A stretch of 64,000 nucleotides of DNA from Pseudomonas sp. BMS12 (lineage in GTDB: Bacteria; Pseudomonadota; Gammaproteobacteria; Pseudomonadales; Pseudomonadaceae). Below, piece by piece: positions 1 to 8,895 of the stretch (position 1 is its first letter; every line of letters begins with the position of its first letter). The stretch covers positions 179,135-243,134 of the forward strand of contig NZ_LSOF01000009.1 of the NCBI RefSeq assembly GCF_001592875.1, given 5' to 3'. A program made the translations under genes and the position numbers. Below the pieces are notes generated by a model, which did no database searches, was not told where the DNA came from, and was given only the letters and a program-made list of their open reading frames with translations.

Positions 1-252
1 GCCGGACAGCGCCAGCACGATACCCACGCACAGGCCCAGCAGGCTGCGCGGCAGGCGGATCTGGCCGAGGATCAGCTCGGCCTGCTGCAGTCCCTCGCCA
101 TCGACGGGCAGGCCGAGCAGGCGCAGCGCGGCCAACAGGGTATCGCCCAACGGCAGGCTGACCGGCCCCAGGGCCAGCGACAGCCAGAATGCGAGCAGCA
201 GCAGAGCACCCATTGCCAGCAGCAAGGGGCGCGGTCGGAACACAGGATTCAT
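1..252 (-). CDS. phuU: Heme ABC transporter permease, 5' end only (cut by window edge)
   Basis: The first 84 codons of a FecCD-family permease that would move heme across the inner membrane with PhuT (periplasmic binding protein) and an ATPase outside the window. The visible part begins MNPVFRPRPLL, has one hydrophobic helix at about residues 9-30, then the family-typical IRLPRSLLG segment near residue 65 and the start of a second helix. The ATG (250-252) overlaps the phuT stop as TGATG, so the two genes are translationally coupled. The rest lies beyond base 1, so integrity cannot be judged. The assignment rests on the permease motif and on its place after phuS and phuT. Confidence 0.88.
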   Translation of the reverse strand, partial: MNPVFRPRPLLLAMGALLLLAFWLSLALGPVSLPLGDTLLAALRLLGLPVDGEGLQQAELILGQIRLPRSLLGLCVGIVLALSG

Positions 253-1136
253 CAGTCGGCTTCGGCGGTCAGGGCGTGCGCGGAAGGATAAAAGGCCGCA
301 GACAACTCGGCCAGCCCCTCGGGCAGACGCGGCCCCAGGCCGCCGACCAGCAGGGTCGGGTCGAGCGTCAGCAGACGCCCGTCACGCGCCGCGCGGGTCT
401 GCAGCAGCACCGGGTTTTGCTGCAGCAAGGCCTGACGCGCCTCGTCGCCGTGCAGGCTGCGGTCGGCGAAGATCACCACCTGCGGGTCCATGGCCAGCAG
501 CGCCTCGTTGGAGATCGGCTTGTAACCGCTGTGCGAGGTCGGGCTGTGCCCACCGGCATGCTCGATCAACCACACCGCCAGGCTGTCCTTGCCGGCAGCC
601 AGGAGGTTGCTGCCGGCATGACCCAATAGCATCAGCACCCGTGGCGCTGCTTGTTGTGCCTGCGCCTGCGCGACCCGCTCGGCCTGCAACTGCAGGCTCT
701 GGCGGTAGGCGGCCACCAGCTCGCGAGCCTTGGCGGGCGTGCCGAGCAGCTCGCCCAGGCGCAGCACATTGCCTTCCAGCACCGCCAGCTCAGGCTTGGC
801 CGAAAAGCTCTCGATGCGAACACCGGCGGCCTTGAGCTGGGCGATGACCGGCGGCGGGCCCATTTCCTCGCTGCCGATGAGGATATCCGGGTGCAGCGAC
901 AGCACCCCCTCTGCAGACAGCGCGCGCTGGTAGCCAATGCTCGGCAGCTGGCGCAACGACTGCGGGTGCAGGCTGGTGGTATCGACACCGACCAGCTTGC
1001 TTTCCCCCCCTAGGCGCACCAGCCATTCGGAGAGCGAGCCACCGGAGCTGACCCAGCGCTGCGGCAGGTCGGCGGCGCCGGCAGTGAGGCTGAGCAGCAG
1101 ACCACCACCCAGCGCGAGAACTCTGGCCAGGCGCAT
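252..1136 (-). CDS. phuT: Periplasmic heme-binding protein of the heme ABC transporter
   Basis: A 294-residue class III substrate-binding protein that takes heme from the receptor and delivers it to the permease. Residues 1-22 form a signal peptide (MRLARVLALGGG..., ending TAGAA before DLPQRW). Tyr69, in GYQRALS, sits where the PhuT/ShuT heme-ligand tyrosine is expected. The frame stays open further upstream, but the start at 1136 is chosen because it gives the signal peptide and lies just after the phuS stop with one base between. It is the second gene of a phuS-phuT-phuU operon. The function follows family knowledge plus context; heme rather than siderophore is favoured by the phuS and phuR neighbours. 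Confidence 0.92.
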   Translation of the reverse strand: MRLARVLALGGGLLLSLTAGAADLPQRWVSSGGSLSEWLVRLGGESKLVGVDTTSLHPQSLRQLPSIGYQRALSAEGVLSLHPDILIGSEEMGPPPVIAQLKAAGVRIESFSAKPELAVLEGNVLRLGELLGTPAKARELVAAYRQSLQLQAERVAQAQAQQAAPRVLMLLGHAGSNLLAAGKDSLAVWLIEHAGGHSPTSHSGYKPISNEALLAMDPQVVIFADRSLHGDEARQALLQQNPVLLQTRAARDGRLLTLDPTLLVGGLGPRLPEGLAELSAAFYPSAHALTAEAD

Positions 1137-1137
1137 A

Positions 1138-2211
1138 TCAGACCTCCAGGGCGGCAGTGGCTTCGGCCAGCTCGCGCCAGTCGCCACGCTCGGGAATGCC
1201 CGGCTTGCGCGCACCGAACAGCTGCAGCACCAGCTCGCCCTCTGCGTCGAAGGCCTCGTAGCTGGTGATGATGCCGTCACTGCTGGGCTTGCGCACACGC
1301 CACAGCTCGACCACGCCCGGCGTCTTCAGGTGCAGGTTGAATTCGGGGTCGAGCACGTTGAACCAGTCGCCCATCCAGCGCAGGTTGCTGACCGGGCCGG
1401 AGTGGATCTGGATGCAGTGCGGGTTGCCGACGAAGACCATGATCGGTACTTCACGCGCGCCGGCCTCTTCCAGCAGTCTGGGCAGTTCGGCGCTGGCCAG
1501 CGGCTCGGCCCACTCTCGGCCGGCCAGGCGCAGGGCCTGGGTACGGGCCACGTCGTGGCGCTTGAGCATGGCGAAGAAGTGGTGGGTGTCCTTCAGCGCG
1601 GCCCAGTCGGCGCGCAAAACCGTGGCATCCACCTCGGCATCGGCGCGTAGCGCTTTACGTTCAGGCAACGGCTGCAGGGCCAGCTCGGCGCTCTGCTCCT
1701 CGGCACGAAAGCGCTCAACCAGTGGCGCCCAGGCTGCCTCTTCACTTGTCGCGGTGAGGTAAACCTTGTGCACGGCGGTGCCTTGGCGGTCGAACACCTG
1801 AATGCTGCGCTGCACGCCACGCTCGGTGTGTTCGGCGACGGCGAACACGCTGCTCCAGCCGGACAGGAACAGACGCAGATCGATGTCGGCAGACACCACC
1901 AGGCCCATCTGGCCATTACCCATCACCGAAACATCCCGGTAGTAGCCCTTGCGCTCGTGCACGCAATGCTCGTTGCGGGTCAGCGCCATGATGTAACCCA
2001 GCTCACCGAGCGCCGGCAGCAACGCGGCCCACTCCGGGCACAGGCGCACGGTATCCACGCCGAGCCGGCTGGCGGTCAGCTCGGCCTCGCTGACGCCGAG
2101 CCTGGCGGCGGCATCGCGGGCGCGCAGGCCGGTTTGTTCGGTTCGCAGGTTCTGCCAGCGCTGGTAAAGCGAATCGGCGGCAATGTTGTCGGGCAGCGTG
2201 GATAGGCTCAT
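1138..2211 (-). CDS. phuS: Cytoplasmic heme-trafficking/degradation factor PhuS (HemS/ChuS family)
   Basis: A 357-residue protein made of two homologous HemS-type halves. It binds heme in the cytoplasm and in P. aeruginosa hands it to heme oxygenase. The candidate heme ligands lie in the THHFFAMLKRH segment (His210, His211, His219), matching the C-terminal histidine cluster of PhuS. Length and sequence are typical. The start at 2211 follows a GAGGA ribosome-binding site. It is first in the minus-strand phuSTU operon, so the Fur-type site in the shared upstream region should govern it. No damage is visible. Confidence 0.93.
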   Translation of the reverse strand: MSLSTLPDNIAADSLYQRWQNLRTEQTGLRARDAAARLGVSEAELTASRLGVDTVRLCPEWAALLPALGELGYIMALTRNEHCVHERKGYYRDVSVMGNGQMGLVVSADIDLRLFLSGWSSVFAVAEHTERGVQRSIQVFDRQGTAVHKVYLTATSEEAAWAPLVERFRAEEQSAELALQPLPERKALRADAEVDATVLRADWAALKDTHHFFAMLKRHDVARTQALRLAGREWAEPLASAELPRLLEEAGAREVPIMVFVGNPHCIQIHSGPVSNLRWMGDWFNVLDPEFNLHLKTPGVVELWRVRKPSSDGIITSYEAFDAEGELVLQLFGARKPGIPERGDWRELAEATAALEV

Positions 2212-2333
2212 GACGTTCCTCGAAATGGCTAGATGACGGCCGAAGCACCCCCACCCCGGACAGAGGAAGGCGGCGCCTCACATGAAGCGAATGAGCGCAG
2301 GCTACATCAACGACAATTACTTTCCAATGCTTG

Positions 2334-2348
2334 TGAGAACTATTTGCA
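2334..2348. promoter_or_regulatory. Fur box in the phuS/phuR divergent spacer
   Basis: Read on the minus strand, the 15-mer TGCAAATAGTTCTCA matches 11 of the 14 defined positions of the 7-1-7 Fur inverted repeat (TGATAAT-N-ATTATCA). It lies 122 bp from phuS and 75 bp from phuR in the 212-bp divergent spacer (2212-2423), so one Fur dimer pair could repress both. Iron control of heme uptake by Fur is established for P. aeruginosa phu; the exact site here is inferred from pattern matching. Confidence 0.75.
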
Positions 2349-2423
2349 TTTAAGAAATGCATTCAAGTAACGTGCGTCCGCCAATTCAACCGGCCCCCAG
2401 AGCCGTATCGCGGGAGTACAGCC

Positions 2424-4718
2424 ATGTTCAAACCACCCTTCGCCCTGCGCCCATGGATGGCGCTGCTACTGCTCAACCCATCGCTGGCGCTCGCCCAGGA
2501 TGCCGATACCTCCAGCACCGCCACCGAACTTGCCGCCACACAAGTGGTTGGCCAGGGTGTCGAGCAGTCGCTGCCAACCACCACCAAGACCAGCGCCGAA
2601 ACCCTCGACCAGCGCCAGATCCGCAGCTTCGATGATCTCGGCCAGCGCGCCGAGCCGGGGGTGAACTACAGCCGCACCACGGAGAGCATCAACATTCGCG
2701 GCCTCGACCGCGACCGCGTGCTGACCACCATCGATGGCATCCGTGTGCCGTGGCTGACCGACGGCGCGCGCAGCCAGGGCCCGACCGGCGGCGCCCAGGG
2801 TGGCCTCGACTCGGTCGACTTCAACGGCCTGTCCTCGGTGGACATCGTGCGTGGCGCCAACTCCAGCGCGGTCGGCTCCGGCGCGCTGGGCGGCGCGGTC
2901 CAACTGTTCACCCTCAACCCCGAGGACCTGCTCGGCGACGGCAAGGACTTCGGCAGCCTGGTCAAGAGTGACTACGACAGCGCCGACAACAGCTGGGGCC
3001 TGAACGGCGCCCTCGCCGGCCGCTACCAGGACACCGCCTGGCTGTTGCAGGCCGGCCAGCGCCTGGGGCATGAGCTGGAAAGCAGCGGCAGCGACAACAG
3101 CTACGGCACCTCGCGCACTGCGGCCAACCCCGCCGACAGCGAACAGCAGAGCCTGCTGATCAAGCTGCAGCAGCGCTTCGCCGGCGGTCACAAGCTCGGT
3201 TTCACCGGCGAGCTCTTCGAGCGCGAGAACGACATCGACAGCCGCACTAACCAGGGCAGCACCTACCTGCTCGGCGAAAACAGCACCGACGAGCACGTCA
3301 AACGCCAACGCCTGTCGCTCGACTACGCCTTCCGTGCAGAGGACGACAGCAGCCTGATCGACAGCGCCAACGCCATCGCCTACTGGCAGAAGCTGCGCCG
3401 CCACGATGACCAGACCGGAATTCGCACCGTCAGCGACTCGCGTGCCGCGATCCCTGACTTCGTCTTCGGCCCCAGCGGCAACCCGTACAAATACCCGAGC
3501 GGCGCCTTTGGCCGCGACAACCAGATCGAGAAGGAGCTGTACGGGGTTTCCGGCGACATCGGCAAGACCTTCTCCGTCGCCGGCCTGCCAAACACCCTGA
3601 CCTTGGGGGGCGAGCTGTACCGGGTCGACACCGAGCAGGTCTCCGAGGGTTACGACAACTGCCCGGCCGTGCTCAACGAACTGATGGGCCCCAGCGCCTG
3701 CAGCTTCCTGCACACCAACCAGGCCGACATGCCCAAGGCCGAAGGCACCCTGTGGGCGCTCTATGCCAGCAACGAGATCAGCTTCGCCGACGGCCTGATC
3801 AAGCTGACTCCCGGCCTGCGCTACGACCACTACGAACAGAACCCACAGGCCAGCAGTGACTTCGCCAACAACATCAACCCGGCCAACGATCAGACCCTGG
3901 AGACCAGCTCGGACCACAAGCTCTCCGGCAGCCTGCTGCTGACCTGGCAGGCGGCTGAGCAGGTGCTGCTCTACGCCCAGTGGGCGCAGGGCTTCAAGGC
4001 CCCGGACGCCACCCAGCTGTACATGAACTACGGCGCCGAGGGCAGCTACCTGCGCCTGGGCAACAGCGAGCTCAAGCCAGAAGAAAGCAACGGCTACGAG
4101 ATCGGCGCGCAACTGGGTGACGAGCAGCTGGGCGGCTCGATCAGCCTGTTCGACAACCACTACAAGAACTTCATCGACGACGACGTGGCCATGGCTGCTG
4201 CCGACCTGGCCGCCATCGGCCTGGACACGGCCGACTACCCCTACGGCGTGACCCGCTCCGAGAATCGCGCCAAGGTGCAGATCTACGGCGCCGAAGTGGC
4301 GGCGCACTGGCAGTTCGTGCCGCACTGGCAGCTGTGGGGCTCGGTGGCCTGGGCCAACGGCGAGGATCGCCAGACCAACCAGCGCCTGAGTTCGGTCGCG
4401 CCCATCACCAGCCTGCTCGGCCTCAGCTACGCGCGTGACCAGTACGGTGCCGACCTGATGCTGCGAGCGGCCGCTGCCCGCGACAAGGTGGAAACCGACG
4501 GCGACTTCGAGGCACCCGGCTACGGCGTGGTCGACATGACCGGCTGGTGGCAACCCGCCGAACTGAAGGGCGTGAAACTCCAGGCTGGCCTGTTCAACGC
4601 CTTCGACAAGAAATACTGGAATGCCCTCAACGTGCCCACGGGCGCGCTCGCCCAACCAGACGACTACTACAGCGAGGTCGGGCGCAACTTCCGCGTCTCC
4701 GCCTCCTGGCAGTACTGA
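2424..4718 (+). CDS. phuR: TonB-dependent heme/hemoglobin outer-membrane receptor
   Basis: A 764-residue outer-membrane receptor, the same length I recall for PhuR of P. aeruginosa. A signal peptide (residues 1-24, ending LALA before QDADTS) is followed by a plug domain (about 50-180) with SINIRGLDRDRVL and VRGANSSAVGSGALGG. A 22-strand barrel follows, ending in the aromatic SWQY required for Bam-dependent insertion. The FKAPDATQLY and GNSELKPEE segments correspond to the FRAP and NPNL-like boxes of heme receptors, and the tyrosines nearby are candidate heme ligands. It is transcribed divergently from phuSTU across a spacer with a Fur box. A GGGAG ribosome-binding site supports the start at 2424. 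Confidence 0.93.
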   Translation: MFKPPFALRPWMALLLLNPSLALAQDADTSSTATELAATQVVGQGVEQSLPTTTKTSAETLDQRQIRSFDDLGQRAEPGVNYSRTTESINIRGLDRDRVLTTIDGIRVPWLTDGARSQGPTGGAQGGLDSVDFNGLSSVDIVRGANSSAVGSGALGGAVQLFTLNPEDLLGDGKDFGSLVKSDYDSADNSWGLNGALAGRYQDTAWLLQAGQRLGHELESSGSDNSYGTSRTAANPADSEQQSLLIKLQQRFAGGHKLGFTGELFERENDIDSRTNQGSTYLLGENSTDEHVKRQRLSLDYAFRAEDDSSLIDSANAIAYWQKLRRHDDQTGIRTVSDSRAAIPDFVFGPSGNPYKYPSGAFGRDNQIEKELYGVSGDIGKTFSVAGLPNTLTLGGELYRVDTEQVSEGYDNCPAVLNELMGPSACSFLHTNQADMPKAEGTLWALYASNEISFADGLIKLTPGLRYDHYEQNPQASSDFANNINPANDQTLETSSDHKLSGSLLLTWQAAEQVLLYAQWAQGFKAPDATQLYMNYGAEGSYLRLGNSELKPEESNGYEIGAQLGDEQLGGSISLFDNHYKNFIDDDVAMAAADLAAIGLDTADYPYGVTRSENRAKVQIYGAEVAAHWQFVPHWQLWGSVAWANGEDRQTNQRLSSVAPITSLLGLSYARDQYGADLMLRAAAARDKVETDGDFEAPGYGVVDMTGWWQPAELKGVKLQAGLFNAFDKKYWNALNVPTGALAQPDDYYSEVGRNFRVSASWQY

Positions 4719-4728
4719 GCTTCATCCC

Positions 4729-4744
4729 GGCGCAAGGATGCGCC
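4729..4744 (+). terminator. Short hairpin after phuR, possible terminator
   Basis: GGCGCA and TGCGCC form a 6-bp stem with the loop AGGA, 10 bases after the phuR stop. It is followed by a pyrimidine-rich run but not a clean T tract, so it is a weak candidate. Confidence 0.4.
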
Positions 4745-4792
4745 CCCTCTTCTCTTGAGGGATAATCCGCCACCACGTTGCTGGAGGTTGTG

Positions 4793-5110
4793 ATGGTCCT
4801 TCTCTGCACCCCGGGCGAGCTGGTCGAAGGCCAGAGCCGGGGCTTTTCCCTCGATGGCCTGCAGGTACTGGCGGTACGCCGCGAAGGCCAGGTCTACGTC
4901 TACCGCAACCGCTGCCCGCACCGCGACCTGAATCTGGAATGGCGCGCAGACGACTTCCTCGACGCCAGCGGTAGCATGCTGCAGTGCAGCCACCACGGCG
5001 CGCTGTTCCTGATCGAGAGTGGCGAGTGCGTGACCGGGCCCTGCGCCGGGCAATCCTTGCAGTCCTTGCCCTGCCGGGAAGACAGCGACGGTATCTGGAT
5101 CGAGCCTTAG
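4793..5110 (+). CDS. Small Rieske [2Fe-2S] ferredoxin-like protein
   Basis: A 105-residue single-domain Rieske protein. The cluster ligands are visible as Cys41-Pro-His43 and Cys65-Ser-His-His68, the C-x-H...C-x-x-H pattern of Rieske and dioxygenase-ferredoxin domains. There is no signal peptide or membrane helix, so it is probably cytoplasmic. An upstream in-frame ATG at 4778 exists, but GGAGG at 4783-4787 is spaced 5 bases from the ATG at 4793, which decides the start. It stands alone, convergent with sfsA, with no oxygenase or reductase next to it, so its electron partner is unknown. I assign the fold, not a pathway. Confidence 0.88.
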   Translation: MVLLCTPGELVEGQSRGFSLDGLQVLAVRREGQVYVYRNRCPHRDLNLEWRADDFLDASGSMLQCSHHGALFLIESGECVTGPCAGQSLQSLPCREDSDGIWIEP

Positions 5111-5142
5111 GCTTGGCGCGGCGCTACCAGCAGAGCTTGCGC

Positions 5143-5847
5143 CTACTCCAGTACGTCCAGACGCCGCAGCAGGCGCACTGCCTCGGGCGTGATATCGACG
5201 CCATAGGCCAGCACCTCGACCCCTGCCGCTTTCGCTTCGCGCAGGGCCGCCGCATAGGCCGGGTCGATCTCCTCGGCCACGCGCACCGCCTCGATGCCGG
5301 CCAGGTTCACGCAGTACAGCAGCACCGCGCGCATGCCCTGGCGCGCCAACGCGGCCAGTTCACGCAAGTGCTTGGCGCCGCGCGTGGTCACCGCATCGGG
5401 GAAGGCCGCCACGGCCGAGTCGGCAAAGCCCAGGGTCACGCTCTTCACTTCGACAAAGACAGACTCGCCTGGATAATCGAGGCGAAAGTCCGCCCGGCTG
5501 TTCTCCTCGCCATAACGCACCTCGCGCTTGAGCTCGCTGAAGCCGGCCAGCTCGCCGATCACCCCGGCGCGCAGGGCCTCTTCCACCAGGCCATTGGCGC
5601 GACCGGTGTTCAGGCAAGCCAGGCGCCCGTGCGGGGTCTCGCCCAGTTCCCAGGTGCCCTTGAGCTTGCGCTTAGGGTCGTCATTGCGGCTGAACCAGAC
5701 CCGCCCACCTGCGCTCAGGCAGTTGAGCATGGAGCCGGTGTTGGGACAGTGGATGGTCAGCGGCCCGCTGGCCGTCTCGATATCGGCGAAGAAACGCTTG
5801 TAGCGTTTGACCAGGTGCCCTTCTTCCAGCGGCGGATCAAAGCGCAT
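5143..5847 (-). CDS. sfsA: SfsA, DNA-binding / sugar fermentation stimulation protein homologue
   Basis: A 234-residue protein of normal SfsA length. The N-terminal part is OB-like. The C-terminal part carries a PD-(D/E)xK-like core (SRADFRLDY followed by VFVEVKSV) typical of the family. E. coli SfsA was described as a DNA-binding stimulator of maltose metabolism, but its biochemical role is unsettled. The start at 5847 ([10 protein letters not shown]) has GGAGG five bases upstream and overlaps the end of the aminotransferase gene by 11 bp, so the two are probably co-translated. The longer open frame reaching 6018 lies inside the aminotransferase and is not used. Confidence 0.9.
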   Translation of the reverse strand: MRFDPPLEEGHLVKRYKRFFADIETASGPLTIHCPNTGSMLNCLSAGGRVWFSRNDDPKRKLKGTWELGETPHGRLACLNTGRANGLVEEALRAGVIGELAGFSELKREVRYGEENSRADFRLDYPGESVFVEVKSVTLGFADSAVAAFPDAVTTRGAKHLRELAALARQGMRAVLLYCVNLAGIEAVRVAEEIDPAYAAALREAKAAGVEVLAYGVDITPEAVRLLRRLDVLE

Positions 5848-7018
5848 CGGGCCTCCAGGTCTTGACCCCTCGGGCGATGCGTTCGACTGCCTGCTCCAGC
5901 CGTTCCAGGTTCTGCGTGTAGGCGAAGCGTACATGGTGGCCAGCCAGGTGGCGACCGAAATCCAGGCCCGGCGTGAAGGCGACGTGCTCGGTTTCGATGA
6001 AGTGGCGGCAGAAGGCATAGGCGTCGCCGCCGAATGCGGAGATGTCGGCGTATAGATAGAAGGCGCCCTCCGGCTCCACCGCGATCTTGAAGCCCAACTC
6101 GCGCAGGGCCGGCAGCAGGTAGTCGCGACGGCGCTGGAACTCGTGGCGACGCTCTTCGAGGATGCTCAGGGTTGCCGGTTCGAAGCAGGCCAGCGCGGCG
6201 TACTGGGCCATGCTCGGCGCGCTGATGTAGAGGTTCTGCGCCAGCTTTTCCAGCTCCGGCACCGCGTTCTCCGGCGCTACCAACCAGCCCAGGCGCCAGC
6301 CGGTCATGCCGAAATACTTGGAGAAACTGTTGAGGACGAAAGCCTCGTCATCGACCTCCAGCACGCTGCTGGCGTCACAACCATAGGTCAGGCCGTGGTA
6401 GATCTCGTCCACCACCAGGTGCCCGCCACGCTGCTTGATGCTGGCCGACAGTGCCGCCAGTTCATCCTGGTGCAACAAGGTGCCGGTAGGGTTGGCCGGC
6501 GACGCGACCAGGGCGCCGACGCTGTCGCCGTCCCAGCAGCGCTCGACCAGTTGCGGGGTGAGCTGGTAGCGGCTCTCGGGGCCGACCGGCACCAGCTGCG
6601 CGGCCCCCTCGACCAGACGCAGAAAGTGCCGATTGCAGGGGTAGCCGGGGTCGGCCAGCAGCCAGTGCTTGCCCGGATCGACCAGCAGGCTAGCGGCCAG
6701 CAGCAAGGCGCCGGAGCCGCCAGGCGTGATGAGGATGCGCTCAGGGCTGATCTGCACGCCGTAACGCTCGGCGTAGAAGCCGGCCAGGGCTTCGCGCAGC
6801 TGCGGAATGCCACGTGCCGCCGTGTAGCGGGTGTGACCGGCAGCCAGCGCGGCCTGCCCGGCCTGGACGATAGGCGCTGCCGTGGTGAAGTCCGGCTCGC
6901 CGATCTCCAGATGGATCACATCGTGACCGGCCGCCTGCAATTCGTTGGCCCTGGCCAGCAGGGCCATGACGTGGAAGGGTTCGATGGCGCGACTGCGCCC
7001 GCTGTAGGGCTGGGCCAT
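5837..7018 (-). CDS. PLP-dependent class I/II aminotransferase (fold type I)
   Basis: A 393-residue aspartate-aminotransferase-superfamily enzyme. The PLP-binding lysine is Lys234 in [15 protein letters not shown]. Other family marks are LEIGEPDF near residue 38, ASPANPTGT near 172, and VDEIYHGL near 203. It transfers amino groups between an amino acid and a 2-oxo acid; substrate specificity cannot be read from the sequence. The start at 7018 has an AGGAAGG ribosome-binding site. It is divergent from dksA and overlaps sfsA downstream. This gene pair next to dksA is the usual Pseudomonas arrangement. Confidence 0.9.
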   Translation of the reverse strand: MAQPYSGRSRAIEPFHVMALLARANELQAAGHDVIHLEIGEPDFTTAAPIVQAGQAALAAGHTRYTAARGIPQLREALAGFYAERYGVQISPERILITPGGSGALLLAASLLVDPGKHWLLADPGYPCNRHFLRLVEGAAQLVPVGPESRYQLTPQLVERCWDGDSVGALVASPANPTGTLLHQDELAALSASIKQRGGHLVVDEIYHGLTYGCDASSVLEVDDEAFVLNSFSKYFGMTGWRLGWLVAPENAVPELEKLAQNLYISAPSMAQYAALACFEPATLSILEERRHEFQRRRDYLLPALRELGFKIAVEPEGAFYLYADISAFGGDAYAFCRHFIETEHVAFTPGLDFGRHLAGHHVRFAYTQNLERLEQAVERIARGVKTWRPDAL

Positions 7019-7109
7019 TGGCCTTCCTTTATCCGGGAAAAGGAGTGATTCTAACCAACTGCCCGTCAGCCATGACAACCGGGAGTAGCATCGTCGGAAT
7101 TGATCTGGT

Positions 7110-7146
7110 AAGTTCGCCGGCTTGCAGCCGCAGGGCCGGCGAATTT
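7110..7146 (+). repeat. Inverted repeat / leader hairpin upstream of dksA
   Basis: TTCGCCGGC (7113-7121) and GCCGGCGAA (7135-7143) form a perfect 9-bp stem. It extends to 12 bp with one G-U pair, has a 13-base loop, and ends 57 bases before the dksA start. There is no T run, so it looks like a 5' leader structure rather than a terminator. The remainder of the 185-bp divergent spacer shows nothing else I can name. Confidence 0.6.
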
Positions 7147-7203
7147 GCTGGCAAAGGAACAGATCCTGCGCAATGGATCAGAGAAAGTGAGAGGCGGTCA
7201 TCC

Positions 7204-7647
7204 ATGCCCACCAAAGCAAAACAGAACGGCAGTCAGCTGATTCGTGGCTTCGAACCCTATAAAGAGAAAAAGGGCGAGGAGTACATGAGCGATCCGATGC
7301 GAGCTCACTTCACCAGCATCCTCAACAAATGGAAGCTGGAGCTGATGCAGGAAGTGGATCGCACCGTGCACCACATGCAGGACGAAGCAGCCAACTTCCC
7401 GGACCCGGCCGACCGTGCCAGCCAGGAAGAAGAGTTCAGCTTGGAACTGCGCGCCCGCGACCGCGAGCGCAAGTTGATCAAGAAGATCGACGAGACCCTG
7501 CAGCTGATCGAAGACAACGAGTACGGCTGGTGCGACTCCTGCGGCGTGGAAATCGGTATCCGCCGCCTGGAAGCCCGCCCCACCGCGACCCTGTGCATCG
7601 ACTGCAAGACGCTGGCGGAAATCAAGGAAAAGCAGCTCGGTTCCTGA
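7204..7647 (+). CDS. dksA: RNA polymerase-binding transcription factor DksA
   Basis: A 147-residue DksA that enters the RNA polymerase secondary channel and, with ppGpp, represses rRNA and activates amino-acid promoters. The coiled-coil tip motif DPADRA (67-72) fits D-x-x-D-x-A. The zinc ligands are Cys110, Cys113, Cys131 and Cys134, so this is the zinc-containing DksA and not the Cys-poor DksA2. The frame is open upstream to 7018, but MPTKAKQ at 7204, after GAGAGG, matches known Pseudomonas DksA starts. It is followed by a strong terminator. Confidence 0.96.
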   Translation: MPTKAKQNGSQLIRGFEPYKEKKGEEYMSDPMRAHFTSILNKWKLELMQEVDRTVHHMQDEAANFPDPADRASQEEEFSLELRARDRERKLIKKIDETLQLIEDNEYGWCDSCGVEIGIRRLEARPTATLCIDCKTLAEIKEKQLGS

Positions 7648-7667
7648 TCGGAATCGCAGTTACACGA

Positions 7668-7690
7668 CGGGGCGCTCAGGCGCCCCGTTT
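7668..7690 (+). terminator. Rho-independent terminator of dksA
   Basis: CGGGGCGC and GCGCCCCG form a perfect 8-bp stem with a TCAG loop, followed by TTT, 21 bases after the dksA stop. Confidence 0.85.
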
Positions 7691-7740
7691 GCATTTGTGG
7701 GGCTGGCATTCGCCAGCACCAGCCGATAGCCTCCCGCCTC

Positions 7741-8628
7741 ATGAACGACTCCGCCTATATCGGGCGCTTCGCCCCCACCCCGAGCGGCTACCTGCACTTC
7801 GGCTCGCTGGTGGCTGCCCTCGCCTCCTACCTGGATGCCCGCAGCGTCGGCGGCCGCTGGCTGCTGCGCATGGAAGACCTCGACCCACCGCGCGAGGTGC
7901 CCGGCGCCCAGGACGCCATCCTGCATAGCCTGGAGGCCTACGGTTTCGAGTGGGACGGCGAGCTGGTGCGCCAGAGCGACCGTCACGCAGAGTACGCCGT
8001 GCTGATCGAGCGCCTGTTCAACCAGGGCCTGGCTTATGCCTGCACCTGCTCGCGCAAGCAGCTGGAAGGCAGCGGCGGCATCTATCCCGGCACCTGCCGC
8101 AACGCCGGCCACCCCGACCGCGACGCCGCCATCCGCCTGCGCGTACCGGAGCTGGAGTACCGCTTCACCGACCGCGTGCAAGGCGAATTCCGCCAGCACC
8201 TGGGCCGCGAGGTCGGCGACTTCGTCATCCGCCGCCGCGACGGCCTGTTCGCCTACCAGCTAGCAGTGGTGCTGGACGACGCCTGGCAAGGCATCACCGA
8301 CATCGTGCGCGGCGCCGATCTGCTCGATTCCACCCCGCGCCAGCTGTACCTGCAGGAGCTGCTCGGCCTGCACCAGCCGCGCTACCTGCACGTGCCGCTG
8401 ATCATCCAGCCGGACGGCCACAAACTGGGCAAGAGCTACCGCTCGCCGCCGCTGCCGGCCGATCAGGCCGCGCCCTTGCTCAACCGCGCCTTGCGCGCTC
8501 TCGGCCAGCAACCGCCAGCCGAGCTGAATGGCGCCACACCGCGCGAAGTACTGAACTGGGCCATCGCCCACTGGAGTACCGCACGCATCCCGCGCAGCCG
8601 CACCCTAGCCGAGGCGCAAATCCGCTAA
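7741..8628 (+). CDS. gluQ: Glutamyl-Q tRNA(Asp) synthetase
   Basis: A 295-residue truncated glutamyl-tRNA synthetase paralogue lacking the anticodon-binding domain. GluQ attaches glutamate to queuosine-34 of tRNA(Asp). The class I signature PSGYLHFGS lies near residue 14 (HIGH variant) and KLGKS near residue 239 (KMSKS variant). A zinc site is visible in CTCSRK near residue 101 with a downstream Tyr and Cys. The gene starts 50 bases after the dksA terminator, in the conserved dksA-gluQ order. There is no obvious Shine-Dalgarno upstream of 7741. Full length and intact. Confidence 0.93.
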   Translation: MNDSAYIGRFAPTPSGYLHFGSLVAALASYLDARSVGGRWLLRMEDLDPPREVPGAQDAILHSLEAYGFEWDGELVRQSDRHAEYAVLIERLFNQGLAYACTCSRKQLEGSGGIYPGTCRNAGHPDRDAAIRLRVPELEYRFTDRVQGEFRQHLGREVGDFVIRRRDGLFAYQLAVVLDDAWQGITDIVRGADLLDSTPRQLYLQELLGLHQPRYLHVPLIIQPDGHKLGKSYRSPPLPADQAAPLLNRALRALGQQPPAELNGATPREVLNWAIAHWSTARIPRSRTLAEAQIR

Positions 8629-8718
8629 CCGCCGGAACCGCTGGCCGCGGCACATCCGGACTCCAGCCCTCGGCGCTTTTCCATTACCATCCACCACAAC
8701 TCCCCGCGGACCTATTCC

Positions 8719-8895
8719 ATGTACATCTACCGACTGGTGCTGATTCTGGTGGTGGGCATCTATCTGTTCTCCCCCGCCATCATGGACTGGTGGATCGACC
8801 CGAGCGGCGCCTGGTACCGGCCCTACCTGCTGTGGCTGATCCTCATCGTGGTAACCCTGATCCTGCAGAGTCAACGCGATGCCGATGAGCTTTGA
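8719..8895 (+). CDS. cbrX: Small two-helix membrane protein overlapping cbrA (CbrX-like)
   Basis: A 58-codon ORF beginning MYIYRLVLIL and ending QSQRDADEL. It holds two hydrophobic segments, about residues 4-20 and 36-50, joined by a Trp/Pro-rich turn, so it should be an inner-membrane protein. Its stop (8893-8895) lies inside cbrA, giving an overlap of 11-17 bp depending on the cbrA start, which suggests translational coupling. I recall a small ORF called cbrX upstream of cbrA in P. putida; this position and size fit, but the name rests on memory and context. The ribosome-binding site is weak. Confidence 0.75.
   Translation: MYIYRLVLILVVGIYLFSPAIMDWWIDPSGAWYRPYLLWLILIVVTLILQSQRDADEL

Noticed and set aside
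2466..4655. Long open frame antisense to phuR (about 729 codons)
   Set aside because: The phuR strand has clear receptor domains and a signal peptide. The reverse frame has no family features and is expected by chance in GC-rich codon use.
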